From NCBI GenBank assembly GCA_964452285.1, contig CAYVKW010000008.1, positions 1 to 33,111 on the forward strand: 33,111 nucleotides of DNA, read 5' to 3'. This document shows positions 15,520-23,310 of the stretch, piece after piece. The DNA is from JAUNST01 sp964452285. GTDB taxonomy: Bacteria; Patescibacteriota; Microgenomatia; UBA1400; PJMF01. The position numbers were made by a program, and so were the translations under genes. How positions within the stretch are numbered: position 1 is the stretch's first letter; every line of letters begins with the position of its first letter. The notes beneath the pieces were generated by a model. It was given only the letters and a program-made list of their open reading frames with translations, did not search any database and had not been told where the DNA came from.

Positions 15520-16722
15520 TTAACTAATTTGTCCTGTCAAATCGTAAATTGGCATAATAATCGCAATCACCAAGAACGCCACCGCTAAACCCAACAAAAT
15601 CATCAACATTGGCTCAAAAGCAGATAATAAAGCTGCCGTTGCTTGTTGCGCTTCACTTTTGAAATATCGGCTTAGTCTAGATAACATATCATCAAGCTTA
15701 CCAGTTTCTTCACCCACTTGCACCATTTGCGGCATAATCGGCGGGAAATCCTCATAGATGCCAATTGCCTCACCGAAAGACACACCTTTTTCCACTTTCT
15801 CTTTAGCTGTCATAAAATGATCTTTGTAAGTAATGCTCCCCACAGAATCAGTCGCCAAAACCAAAGATTCCACCAATGGCACACCAGACTTAATCAGCAT
15901 CGACATAGTTTGAGTAAAGTTCGTCAAAATAGTTTTTTTTCTTAAATTGCCAATAATTGGTATTTTAAACAAAAGCACATCTACTAACCGCTTGGATTCC
16001 GGATTTCGATACCACACCCAAGCGGCAAAAATCACAATTGCAATAATCAGCAACAACAACCACCAAAAATTAGTAAAGAAATTAGACACTGCCATCAAAA
16101 CTTTTGTTGGCCAAGGTAACTCTGCACCAAACTCTTGAAACACTTCCAATAATTTTGGTACCACCATTACCATCATGACAATAAAAACTGCAATCATCAC
16201 TACGATAATTACCGCTGGATAAATCAATGCTCCTACAATTTTACCTTTAAATTCTTTTTGCTCTTCCATCGTATCTGCCAAACGATTCAGCACTAAATCC
16301 AAAGATCCGCTCGATTCTCCCGCTGCTACCAAATGTACATAAGTTTTATCAAAAACTTTTGGATGTTTTTCCAAAGCGGCAGTGAAAGACAGACCACCTT
16401 CTAAATCGCTCAACACTTGCCCTAATACCGCTCGTACCGCTGGCTTCGATTGTTGAACCAACAAAGCAATAGAGTTGGTTAAAGTCAAACCCGCTTCCAC
16501 CATTGACGCCAGTTGCCGTGTGAAAACTACTACATCAGAAAAAGACATCACCGGATCTTTTTTCGCAAATAAACTCCCCGTCGCCGCCACTGGCGTCAAA
16601 GTAATCACCAACAATCCTCTTTCTTGCAAAGTTTCCGCTGCTTTATCTTCCGAGACCGCTTCCACTCTCCCTTTTTGAATTTGTCCGCTGGTATTTCTGG
16701 CTTTATAAACGTAAAAAGGCAT
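15520..16722 (-). CDS. pilC: Type IV pilus inner-membrane platform protein PilC
   Basis: The 400-aa protein has two T2SF domains (about 65-190 and 270-390), each leading into hydrophobic helices. Family wording includes FTRQLASMVEAGLTLTNSI, AAGESSGSLDLVLNRLAD and QVGEETGKLDDMLSRLSRYF. The N-terminus, MPFYVYKARNTSGQIQKG, is the standard PilC/GspF opening. It forms the membrane platform on which the PilB and PilT motors act. It starts 7 nt after the pilT stop. The length is normal for the family and nothing is missing. Confidence 0.95.
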   Translation of the reverse strand: MPFYVYKARNTSGQIQKGRVEAVSEDKAAETLQERGLLVITLTPVAATGSLFAKKDPVMSFSDVVVFTRQLASMVEAGLTLTNSIALLVQQSKPAVRAVLGQVLSDLEGGLSFTAALEKHPKVFDKTYVHLVAAGESSGSLDLVLNRLADTMEEQKEFKGKIVGALIYPAVIIVVMIAVFIVMMVMVVPKLLEVFQEFGAELPWPTKVLMAVSNFFTNFWWLLLLIIAIVIFAAWVWYRNPESKRLVDVLLFKIPIIGNLRKKTILTNFTQTMSMLIKSGVPLVESLVLATDSVGSITYKDHFMTAKEKVEKGVSFGEAIGIYEDFPPIMPQMVQVGEETGKLDDMLSRLSRYFKSEAQQATAALLSAFEPMLMILLGLAVAFLVIAIIMPIYDLTGQIS

Positions 16723-16729
16723 ATAACTT

Positions 16730-17785
16730 TTAACCTCCTAATAATCTTTGCATTTGCTCAGGTCGGAACGCTGTTCTTAGAGCTGTTTCTTTATCAATCA
16801 AGTTCTGTCTCAAAAGATCCATCAAAGAATTCTCAATCAACATATTTCCTTCTGCAGCCGTAGTCTGAATAATATTGTCAATCTGATAAGTTTTACCTTC
16901 ACGAATTAAATTACGAATCGCCGAATTGGTCACCATAATCTCGAAAGCAGCAATCCGACCGCCGCCAATTTTTTTCAGCAATCTTTGAGAAATCACTGCT
17001 TCCAAAGTGGCTGCTAATTGCTGCCGAATCTGTCCCTGTTGGTGAGCTGGAAAAACATCAATAATCCGGTCAATTGTTTGCGCTGCGGTCGCTGTATGCA
17101 GTGTCCCAAAAACCAAATGTCCTGTTTCTGCCACCGTGATTGCCGCCGCAATTGTCTCATAATCACGCAACTCTCCCACTAGCACCACATCAGGATCTTC
17201 ACGCAAAGCGCTCCTAAGGGCGATATTCCAATCTTTTGTATCTTGGTTCAATTCCCGCTGCGAAATAATACTCTGCTTCGGCTCATAGACAAATTCGATT
17301 GGATCTTCAATTGTTAAAATATGCTCATTTCTTTGTACATTAATTCTATCAATCAAAGCTGCTAAAGAAGTTGACTTACCCTCACCAGTTGGACCAGTTA
17401 CCAAAACTAAACCTTGTTTTTTTGTCGCCAAACTTTCAAACACCTTCGGCAAACTTAGTTCCTCAATCGTTTTGATTCTAGCCGGAATTAGACGCAAAGC
17501 AGCCGCTTTTTTACCTTTGGACATATAGACATTGACCCGGAAACGTCCCTTGTCTTCATGTTGATAAGCAAAATCCCATTCTTTATTTTTAGCAAAAATA
17601 GCTCTTTGTTCTTCCGTCATTAAAGGGTCAATTAGCAAATCCATTTCTTGCGGTCCTATTTCTCCCACTCCTGGCACTGGCACTAAATCACCATCCAACC
17701 GCAAAATTGGTGGCAAACCAGCAATCAGATGAATATCTGAACCATTTTGTTCCACTAATAAATTTAAAATGTCTTTAATGTTCAT
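16730..17785 (-). CDS. pilT: Pilus retraction ATPase PilT
   Basis: The 351-aa hexameric ATPase has an N-terminal PAS-like domain (about 1-100), Walker A GPTGEGKS (131-138), the Asp-box region ILTIEDPIEFVYEPK, the Walker B region DPDVVLVGELRD, and a His box near TGHLVFGTLHTATAAQ. The C-terminal AIRNLIREGK motif identifies PilT rather than PilB. PilT powers pilus depolymerisation. A TATAAT at 17800-17805, 14 nt before the ATG, suggests a promoter of its own in addition to read-through from pilB. Confidence 0.95.
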   Translation of the reverse strand: MNIKDILNLLVEQNGSDIHLIAGLPPILRLDGDLVPVPGVGEIGPQEMDLLIDPLMTEEQRAIFAKNKEWDFAYQHEDKGRFRVNVYMSKGKKAAALRLIPARIKTIEELSLPKVFESLATKKQGLVLVTGPTGEGKSTSLAALIDRINVQRNEHILTIEDPIEFVYEPKQSIISQRELNQDTKDWNIALRSALREDPDVVLVGELRDYETIAAAITVAETGHLVFGTLHTATAAQTIDRIIDVFPAHQQGQIRQQLAATLEAVISQRLLKKIGGGRIAAFEIMVTNSAIRNLIREGKTYQIDNIIQTTAAEGNMLIENSLMDLLRQNLIDKETALRTAFRPEQMQRLLGG

Positions 17786-17799
17786 ATTTTCTTATTTCC

Positions 17800-17805
17800 A
17801 TTATA
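17800..17805 (-). promoter_or_regulatory. Possible internal promoter for pilT
   Basis: TATAAT on the minus strand in the 55-nt pilB-pilT gap, 14 nt before the pilT ATG. Confidence 0.4.
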
Positions 17806-17840
17806 CTCTTATTTTTATTTTTTTGTTAATCTTTTCTTTT

Positions 17841-19580
17841 TTAAATTTCTGCTACTCTCAACACTTCTTCTATCGTTGTCACTCCTTCCAAAACTTTCAA
17901 ATAGCCGTCTTGTTTCATTAATAACATCCCTTTACGCAAAGCCGCATCTTCCAATTCTGTCGAAGTTTTATTCTCTGTCACCATAGCTCTTATTTCTTCA
18001 TCTATCGGCATTACTTCGAAAACAGCTACTCGACCTTTATAAGCATCGCTTGCATTCATGCCCGACTTTGGTCGGCGCAAACGAATTTGATCTAAGGCGG
18101 TAATACCTCTCGCTCGCAAAAATTCCTCAAAGTGTACTCCCAATACTTTCTGCAATTCTTTCAATTCTGCTTCGCTCGGTGTATATTCCTCCACAAACTC
18201 AGGATTGAGTTTGCGCAAAACTCTTTGTGCCATCACTAAATTAATTGATGAAGCCAACAAAAATGGCTCTATACCCATGTCCACCAACCGTGGGATTGCG
18301 CCCGCTGCACTATTCGTATGTAAAGTCGCAAACACCAAATGCCCAGTCAAAGAAGCTTGCACGGCCAGCGCCGCAGTTTCCTGATCCCGAATTTCTCCCA
18401 CCATCATAATGTCTGGATCTTGACGTAAAAACGATCTCAAAACGCTAGCAAAAGTCAGACCAGCTTGATTATTCACCTGCACTTGACTGATACCAGTCAT
18501 TTCGTACTCTACTGGGTCTTCCACTGTCAAAATATTAACTGCCGTTTTGTTCACAATATTTAATGCTGAATATAAAGTGGTTGTTTTACCAGAGCCAGTT
18601 GGACCAGTGACCAAAACAATTCCTTGAGGAATCTTGAGCACGTTTTTGAACTCCTCCAAGGCTCTACCCGCCATTCCCAACTCTTCCATAGTGGCAATAT
18701 GTTCTTGTTTACGCAGCAACCGAATCACCACTTTCTCACCATGGACCGTTGGCAGGGTAGAGACCCGCAAATCAACATCACCTTTATCAGAACTAAAACC
18801 AAACCGTCCATCTTGAGGCAAACGTTTTTCATCAATTTTTAATTGCGACAAAATCTTAATTCTTGATACCAATGCTCCGGCGACGCTTCTAGGCAACACC
18901 AGTTTTTCTTGCAAAATACCGTCAATCCGATATCTTACCCGCAAACGATTGGTTTGTGGCTCGATATGGACATCAGAAGCACCTGAGCCGACCGCAAAAC
19001 CCAAAATCTGTTCCACAATTTTTGCAATTGGCGCCTGTTTTATAATTCCAGTATTGGCTAATTCGGAAAAGTTTTGCACTGATTTCGCTTTGACCACCGT
19101 GCTCGAATCCTCCAAAGCTTCAGTTACTTCTTGAGAAAGATTATTAGAATAAGCTGTTTCAATCAAACTTGAGATTTCGCTTTTATCGGCATAATGAGGA
19201 ATAACTTGTTTGCCTGTTTTTTGGGCCACAAACTGAATCGCATTTAAATCCAAAGGATTTGCCATCGCTATAAGCAAACGATTATTAACCGTATCTAGAG
19301 AAAACGGAAACAATTTATATCTTCTCGCCAATTCCTGATCCACTAAAGCTAAAGAAGTAGGGGAGGCGCCTACATTTTTCAAATTAATGATTGGAATATT
19401 ATTCAACGCTGATAGTGCCGACAAAACTGTGGCGCTATCCGCCAAACCCATTTCTACTACCAAATCATCCAAAGCTTTACCGGTTTGCAGTTGCTGCGCT
19501 TTAACTGTATTCGCCTGATCTGGAGTGATTTTATTCATCTCCACCAATATATCCACTAAATTCCGATTTTGTTTTAACAC
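17841..19580 (-). CDS. pilB: Pilus extension ATPase PilB (GspE family)
   Basis: The 579-aa protein has an N-terminal GspE-N/MshEN-like domain (about 5-150), then the N2 domain and the ATPase core. Core motifs are Walker A GPTGSGKT (326-333), LTVEDPVEYEM, the Walker B region DPDIMMVGEIRD and TGHLVFATLHTNSAAG. It powers pilus polymerisation as a hexamer at the inner membrane. The zinc tetracysteine motif that most PilB/GspE proteins carry before Y-K-G-R-V is absent. The region reads NPEFVEEYTPSEAELKE...NASDAYKGRVAVFEV, and I find no cysteine in the whole protein. The start is GTG 19580, six bases after TATAAT and predicted leaderless. It heads the pilus operon. Confidence 0.95.
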   Translation of the reverse strand: MLKQNRNLVDILVEMNKITPDQANTVKAQQLQTGKALDDLVVEMGLADSATVLSALSALNNIPIINLKNVGASPTSLALVDQELARRYKLFPFSLDTVNNRLLIAMANPLDLNAIQFVAQKTGKQVIPHYADKSEISSLIETAYSNNLSQEVTEALEDSSTVVKAKSVQNFSELANTGIIKQAPIAKIVEQILGFAVGSGASDVHIEPQTNRLRVRYRIDGILQEKLVLPRSVAGALVSRIKILSQLKIDEKRLPQDGRFGFSSDKGDVDLRVSTLPTVHGEKVVIRLLRKQEHIATMEELGMAGRALEEFKNVLKIPQGIVLVTGPTGSGKTTTLYSALNIVNKTAVNILTVEDPVEYEMTGISQVQVNNQAGLTFASVLRSFLRQDPDIMMVGEIRDQETAALAVQASLTGHLVFATLHTNSAAGAIPRLVDMGIEPFLLASSINLVMAQRVLRKLNPEFVEEYTPSEAELKELQKVLGVHFEEFLRARGITALDQIRLRRPKSGMNASDAYKGRVAVFEVMPIDEEIRAMVTENKTSTELEDAALRKGMLLMKQDGYLKVLEGVTTIEEVLRVAEI

Positions 19581-19586
19581 TTTTCC

Positions 19587-19596
19587 ATTATATAAT
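19587..19596. promoter_or_regulatory. Overlapping divergent -10 boxes for pilB and the delta'-like gene
   Basis: ATTATATAAT contains TATAAT on the minus strand (19587-19592) and on the plus strand (19591-19596). The pilB GTG lies exactly six bases beyond the minus box. The plus gene starts 32 nt beyond its box. Confidence 0.6.
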
Positions 19597-19628
19597 AAAA
19601 AAAAAGATAAGACAAGAACTATTTGCTT

Positions 19629-20372
19629 ATGTCATTTATTTTCACTCAGTCAAGTATTCCCATTCTCCCCGAACTTCAAATTCAATTAGAATTTCTTTTA
19701 CAGTCATCTGTTCCTCCTGATTACACTCTCACTTTGCAATTTTTTCAGCTTGACGAAAAACTCAATCTTGCTGCGATCAAGGAATTAAAAAAACAAATTA
19801 CCCAGCTTCATTTGGCCCACACCAAATTCTTTGTTGTTCTCAATCTTCATCAAGCCAGCATTGTGGTGCAAAACGCCCTCCTCAAAATTTTGGAGGAGCC
19901 GCCAACACATCTTGATTTTGTGCTTTTGTGCCAAAATAGCGGCAGTTTACTTCCTACCATCACCTCTCGATGTTTTTTTCTCAATTCTCAATCTACATCT
20001 CAATCTCCGATCACTCTTCCGATAGATTTATCACCACTGGCAGATTTTTGGCAACTTACTTCATGGCATCAAAATCAACCCTTATCAGTCGTCAAAAATC
20101 TGCAAACCAACTTTGAACGCCAATTCAAAACCCTCACTCAAACTCGCCCAGATTGTCTCAAAGGCACTTATGCTTTAGAACTTTTTAGCCAATTTTTCCA
20201 AACTTGCACTTTTCTTCTTGATCGTCATCTTTATCAGGATTACGATTTCAATCTTACCCAAATAACAGCCCTTTTGACCATTCTTCCCGTTTGTCTCAAA
20301 TACTTACAAGCCAATGTTTCTCCCAAGCACGTTTTTAATTATCTTTTACTCAATTTTGACGCCTCTTTATAA
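19629..20372 (+). CDS. holB: DNA polymerase III delta'-like clamp-loader subunit
   Basis: The protein has about 247 aa. The core TKFFVVLNLHQASIVVQNAL followed by LKILEEPP and LPTITSRCFFL matches the AAA+ region of delta'/DnaX, with the SRC sensor motif intact. The P-loop region usual in the first 50 residues is absent: the N-terminus goes straight from PPDYTLTLQFFQLDEKLNL into the helix before the degenerate Walker B. ATP binding is therefore not expected; delta' is normally a non-ATPase stator. At about 247 aa it is shorter than the usual 320-340 aa. ATG 19629 is chosen over TTG 19623. It probably works with the DnaX at 30511. The 3' gap (20373-20461) holds only a weak hairpin. Confidence 0.75.
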   Translation: MSFIFTQSSIPILPELQIQLEFLLQSSVPPDYTLTLQFFQLDEKLNLAAIKELKKQITQLHLAHTKFFVVLNLHQASIVVQNALLKILEEPPTHLDFVLLCQNSGSLLPTITSRCFFLNSQSTSQSPITLPIDLSPLADFWQLTSWHQNQPLSVVKNLQTNFERQFKTLTQTRPDCLKGTYALELFSQFFQTCTFLLDRHLYQDYDFNLTQITALLTILPVCLKYLQANVSPKHVFNYLLLNFDASL

Positions 20373-20461
20373 AAAGAATTAAGACCTTTTATTCAGTCTT
20401 TTTCTTCATTTTTAGTCACTTGCTGTCATCTTTTTGTCATTAATAAAAAGATAATCTCAGT

Positions 20462-22291
20462 ATGAGAAAAATTTCTATTTTTCACTTCAAATTTAGTCTT
20501 TATTGGTTGATGAGCAACTTTTTCCTCTTTTTTGTTTCATCGACTTTCGCTCAAAGCACTTTTTTTGAAGCTCATTTGAGCAATATTGATCGCTTCCAAG
20601 GTTTTGGCGAAATTTTTCTCAGTCAGCATGGCGCCCGCCTTTCACTGGCGGGCGCCAATTTTAGTGCCTTGTCACCCAATTTAAATCCACCCGCCTCCAC
20701 TCAAGATTATGCTTATCAAGTTCAATTGACCCCCAAAAACTTTCGTTCCGGCGACCAATGGGAATTCCGTTATTTTTTTCTCCCTGACGGCAGTTACCAT
20801 AGTTTTCGCTGCACTTTACAAGCTGACCAGATTTTCGCTTGTCAATTAATCAAACAAACTGCTATTCAAGCTTTTCCTTTTGGCACAGTGACATCTCATC
20901 TGACTTTACCAGCGAATAATCAGAGCTACACTCTACTTCTCTCACAAAATCAAAACCAGTTCAAAGTTCAATTTTGGCCGACTGACGCGCCAGAAAGTGG
21001 TCGTCTTCTCGCCTATATCGACGATTTTTATCCCACCAAATTGGCGTCCACACCCAATCTTTATCCACCAGCCTTAGTTTTAGACCGCAATTTAACCACC
21101 AACGATGATGCTACTTTAATCTGGCACTACTTTCGTTTCGCCACTCCGGATCAATTTGTTGCCACCGATGTCTGGCCTTATTATCAAACCGATCCTCAAT
21201 GGCGGAATAAGATTCTTGGTCATACTGACCAAAATCCAGATCCGCAGACTATTGGCGAGATTGGTTGTGCTTTAACCAGCGCCGTGATGCTTTTTCATTA
21301 TTATCATTACAGTTTTTTACCAGATGGCAGTCCACTTACACCCGCTAGCCTCAATGATTGGCTCAAAAATCAGCCAGACGGTTACATTAACGCTAATTTG
21401 CTCAATTGGCAAGCTTTGACTCGTTTATCCACCCAGCTACATCAACAATATCACCTCTCTGGTAATTCCAGTTTCCCCAAGTTTGAGTATCAATTTATTC
21501 GTGGCCCCGCCAACGATTATTATTGGCAATCCGTTTATTCATTTACATCTCTAGAAGCAGCTCAGCCATTAATTGCTGAAATCACCGGTCATTTTATTGT
21601 TGTCAATAAAACTACTTTAGACGGACAAATAGGTATTATTGACCCATATTATCCAGAAATCACCGCTTTATATGATCAACCTAGTTCCAGAGAAAAAATT
21701 TATAATTTTCGCCGTTTTGTGCCTAGTTACACTGACCAAAGTTACTTCATTCTCAATATTATTGGTCAGGCTCGTGTCGAATTTACTTTTCAAAATCAAC
21801 CTCTTCGTTACGAAAAAATACCTTTGTATCAATTACAAACTGATTCTGATGCCAGCGAAGTTTTGCTTGGTTACCAATATCTTGTACCCAAACCCACCAC
21901 AGGTCATTATAGCATCCGCCTCAGTGCCGCCACTTTAGACAGTCAGTTTAGTTTTTTCACCTACAACCAGAATGGCACTCTGCATGCTTTTCCTAGCGCT
22001 AGCGAATCTATTTCTCCTCTAGTTGGAGAATGGTTTGAGTTTGATTTTGACAAAACTCTCGATACTGATTTTAGTGTTTTTACCGATAATTATCATCATT
22101 TTGATACTTGGTCATATTTTAGTCAAAAGTTATCTTGGCCTCATCAATTTATTCGTTTACAATTTGACCATTTAGTCAATCACCAACTTTTTTTGCTCGC
22201 CGATTTTTATCGTCGCCATTATCTTGAGCGACAATTGATTTCCTCCGATTTAAGTAATCAATTGTCGCTTTTTTGGCAAAATCAAGTATAA
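20462..22291 (+). CDS. Secreted protein with peptidase C39-like domain
   Basis: The 609-aa protein has a signal peptide (about 1-31, ending SSTFAQ). A beta-rich N-terminal region (about 35-225) may be a LamG-like fold (inference). A C39-like cysteine peptidase domain (PF13529 type) begins VWPYYQTDPQWRNKILG near residue 237. The putative nucleophile Cys is in IGCALTSAVMLFHYY (about 269), the His in TGHFIVVNK (about 376), and the Asp in IGIIDPYYPE. A C-terminal beta-rich and helical region (about 430-609) completes it. It is probably an extracellular peptidase or cross-link hydrolase; the substrate is unknown. The 3' end of the coding sequence contains an intrinsic terminator, and its stop codon overlaps the -10 box of the next gene. 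Confidence 0.75.
   Translation: MRKISIFHFKFSLYWLMSNFFLFFVSSTFAQSTFFEAHLSNIDRFQGFGEIFLSQHGARLSLAGANFSALSPNLNPPASTQDYAYQVQLTPKNFRSGDQWEFRYFFLPDGSYHSFRCTLQADQIFACQLIKQTAIQAFPFGTVTSHLTLPANNQSYTLLLSQNQNQFKVQFWPTDAPESGRLLAYIDDFYPTKLASTPNLYPPALVLDRNLTTNDDATLIWHYFRFATPDQFVATDVWPYYQTDPQWRNKILGHTDQNPDPQTIGEIGCALTSAVMLFHYYHYSFLPDGSPLTPASLNDWLKNQPDGYINANLLNWQALTRLSTQLHQQYHLSGNSSFPKFEYQFIRGPANDYYWQSVYSFTSLEAAQPLIAEITGHFIVVNKTTLDGQIGIIDPYYPEITALYDQPSSREKIYNFRRFVPSYTDQSYFILNIIGQARVEFTFQNQPLRYEKIPLYQLQTDSDASEVLLGYQYLVPKPTTGHYSIRLSAATLDSQFSFFTYNQNGTLHAFPSASESISPLVGEWFEFDFDKTLDTDFSVFTDNYHHFDTWSYFSQKLSWPHQFIRLQFDHLVNHQLFLLADFYRRHYLERQLISSDLSNQLSLFWQNQV
20629..20657. repeat. GC-rich hairpin inside CDS
   Basis: Arms TGGCGCCCGCC (20629-20639) and GGCGGGCGCCA (20647-20657) are perfectly complementary around a 7-nt loop. 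They lie in the codons for HGARLSLAGAN of the C39-like protein. Confidence 0.8.
22227..22274 (+). terminator. Intrinsic terminator inside the 3' end of the C39-like gene
   Basis: A perfect 13-bp stem, GCGACAATTGATT (22228-22240)/AATCAATTGTCGC (22256-22268), extended by one A-T pair, is followed by six T residues. It ends 17 nt before the stop codon and encodes the last residues (RQLISSDLSNQLSLF). Confidence 0.85.
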
Positions 22292-22292
22292 T
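22287..22292 (+). promoter_or_regulatory. dus -10 box overlapping the upstream stop codon
   Basis: TATAAT includes the TAA stop of the C39-like gene and lies seven bases before the ATG of dus, predicting a near-leaderless transcript. Confidence 0.55.
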
Positions 22293-22299
22293 AAATAAA

Positions 22300-23274
22300 A
22301 TGTCTATTTATCAAGCTAAAAAGTTAGTTTTTGCTCTCAGTCCCATGGATGGCGTCACTGATTTGCCTATGCGACAAATCACCAAAAAATACGGTCATCC
22401 AGATTTTCTTTTTACCGAATTTCTCAATGTGGAGGGTTGGCATTTTGCCCCAGAAAGATTAGCGTCCATTCTTTGGTGCGATCAATCTTTGGAAGCTCCA
22501 GTCATTGCGCAAATTTACGGTCTTACGCCGCAATATTTTTACGATGCCACTTTAGAAATTTGCGCTCGTGGTTTTTTTGGTGTTGATCTCAATTTTGGCT
22601 GTCCTGCTCGAACTGTAGTCCACAATGGTGCCGGTGGCGGCTTAATCCAAAACCCCGCTCTTGCCAAAGAAATATTTTTAGCCACCCGTCGGGCCACTCT
22701 TGATTTCGCCCAAAAAAACCATACTCCACCTTTGCCCGTCAGCATCAAAACCAGAATTGGTTTTGATTGTAATCAGCTAGAAACCTGGTTTACTTTTTTA
22801 CTCTACCTGAAACCAGACTTAATTAGTTTACATGGTCGGACTTTAAAGCAAGGCTATAGTGGTGTCGCTGATTGGCAAGCTATCGCTCAAGCAGTGACTT
22901 TGCGCGACCAACTTGCGCCTGCCACTGCCATTTATGGCAATGGCGATTTAAAAACTCACTCTCAAATCTATGAACGCGCTCGCGATTCCAAAGTTGACGG
23001 AGTTTTAGTTGGTCGCGCTGCTCTCGGCAATCCTTGGATTTTCACCGATCTCACTCCCACCGTTGCCCAAAAAGCCAAAGTTGCACTTGAGCACGCACAA
23101 CTTTTTGAACAAACTTATATCAATCAGCCAAAATACTCTTTTATCCCCATGCGCAAATATTTAGCCGCTTACATCAGCGATTTCCCCGCTGCTAAATCTT
23201 TGCGCCTCGCTCTCATGCAAACCACTTCCGCCACTCAAGTTGCTGATCTTCTTCAGCCACTTTTTATTTCTTAG
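22300..23274 (+). CDS. dus: tRNA-dihydrouridine synthase
   Basis: The 324-aa FMN-dependent TIM-barrel enzyme opens with the Dus motif LSPMDGVTDLPMRQI. It has the catalytic-cysteine motif DLNFGCPARTVVHNGAGGGL, the substrate/FMN motif VSIKTRIGFD, ISLHGRTLKQGYSG, IYGNGDLKTH and LVGRAALGNPWIF. It reduces specific uridines in the D-loop of tRNAs. The position specificity (DusA, B or C type) cannot be settled by eye. The start at ATG 22300 is preferred over TTG 22273 because the conserved domain begins right after it and a TATAAT lies seven bases upstream. Confidence 0.93.
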   Translation: MSIYQAKKLVFALSPMDGVTDLPMRQITKKYGHPDFLFTEFLNVEGWHFAPERLASILWCDQSLEAPVIAQIYGLTPQYFYDATLEICARGFFGVDLNFGCPARTVVHNGAGGGLIQNPALAKEIFLATRRATLDFAQKNHTPPLPVSIKTRIGFDCNQLETWFTFLLYLKPDLISLHGRTLKQGYSGVADWQAIAQAVTLRDQLAPATAIYGNGDLKTHSQIYERARDSKVDGVLVGRAALGNPWIFTDLTPTVAQKAKVALEHAQLFEQTYINQPKYSFIPMRKYLAAYISDFPAAKSLRLALMQTTSATQVADLLQPLFIS

Positions 23275-23295
23275 TTCTTTTGCTCTCTTTGCTTA

Positions 23296-23304
23296 TGTTA
23301 TAAT
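23296..23304 (+). promoter_or_regulatory. Extended -10 of the glycosyltransferase operon, leaderless
   Basis: TG-T-TATAAT on the plus strand lies exactly six bases before the ATG at 23311, placing the predicted start of transcription at the A of the start codon. Confidence 0.7.
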
Positions 23305-23310
23305 TATCCC

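Noticed and set aside
20375..20410. Terminator after the delta'-like gene
   Set aside because: The only hairpin (AAGAC/GTCTT, 5 bp, 10-nt loop) is too weak to call, although a T-rich stretch follows.
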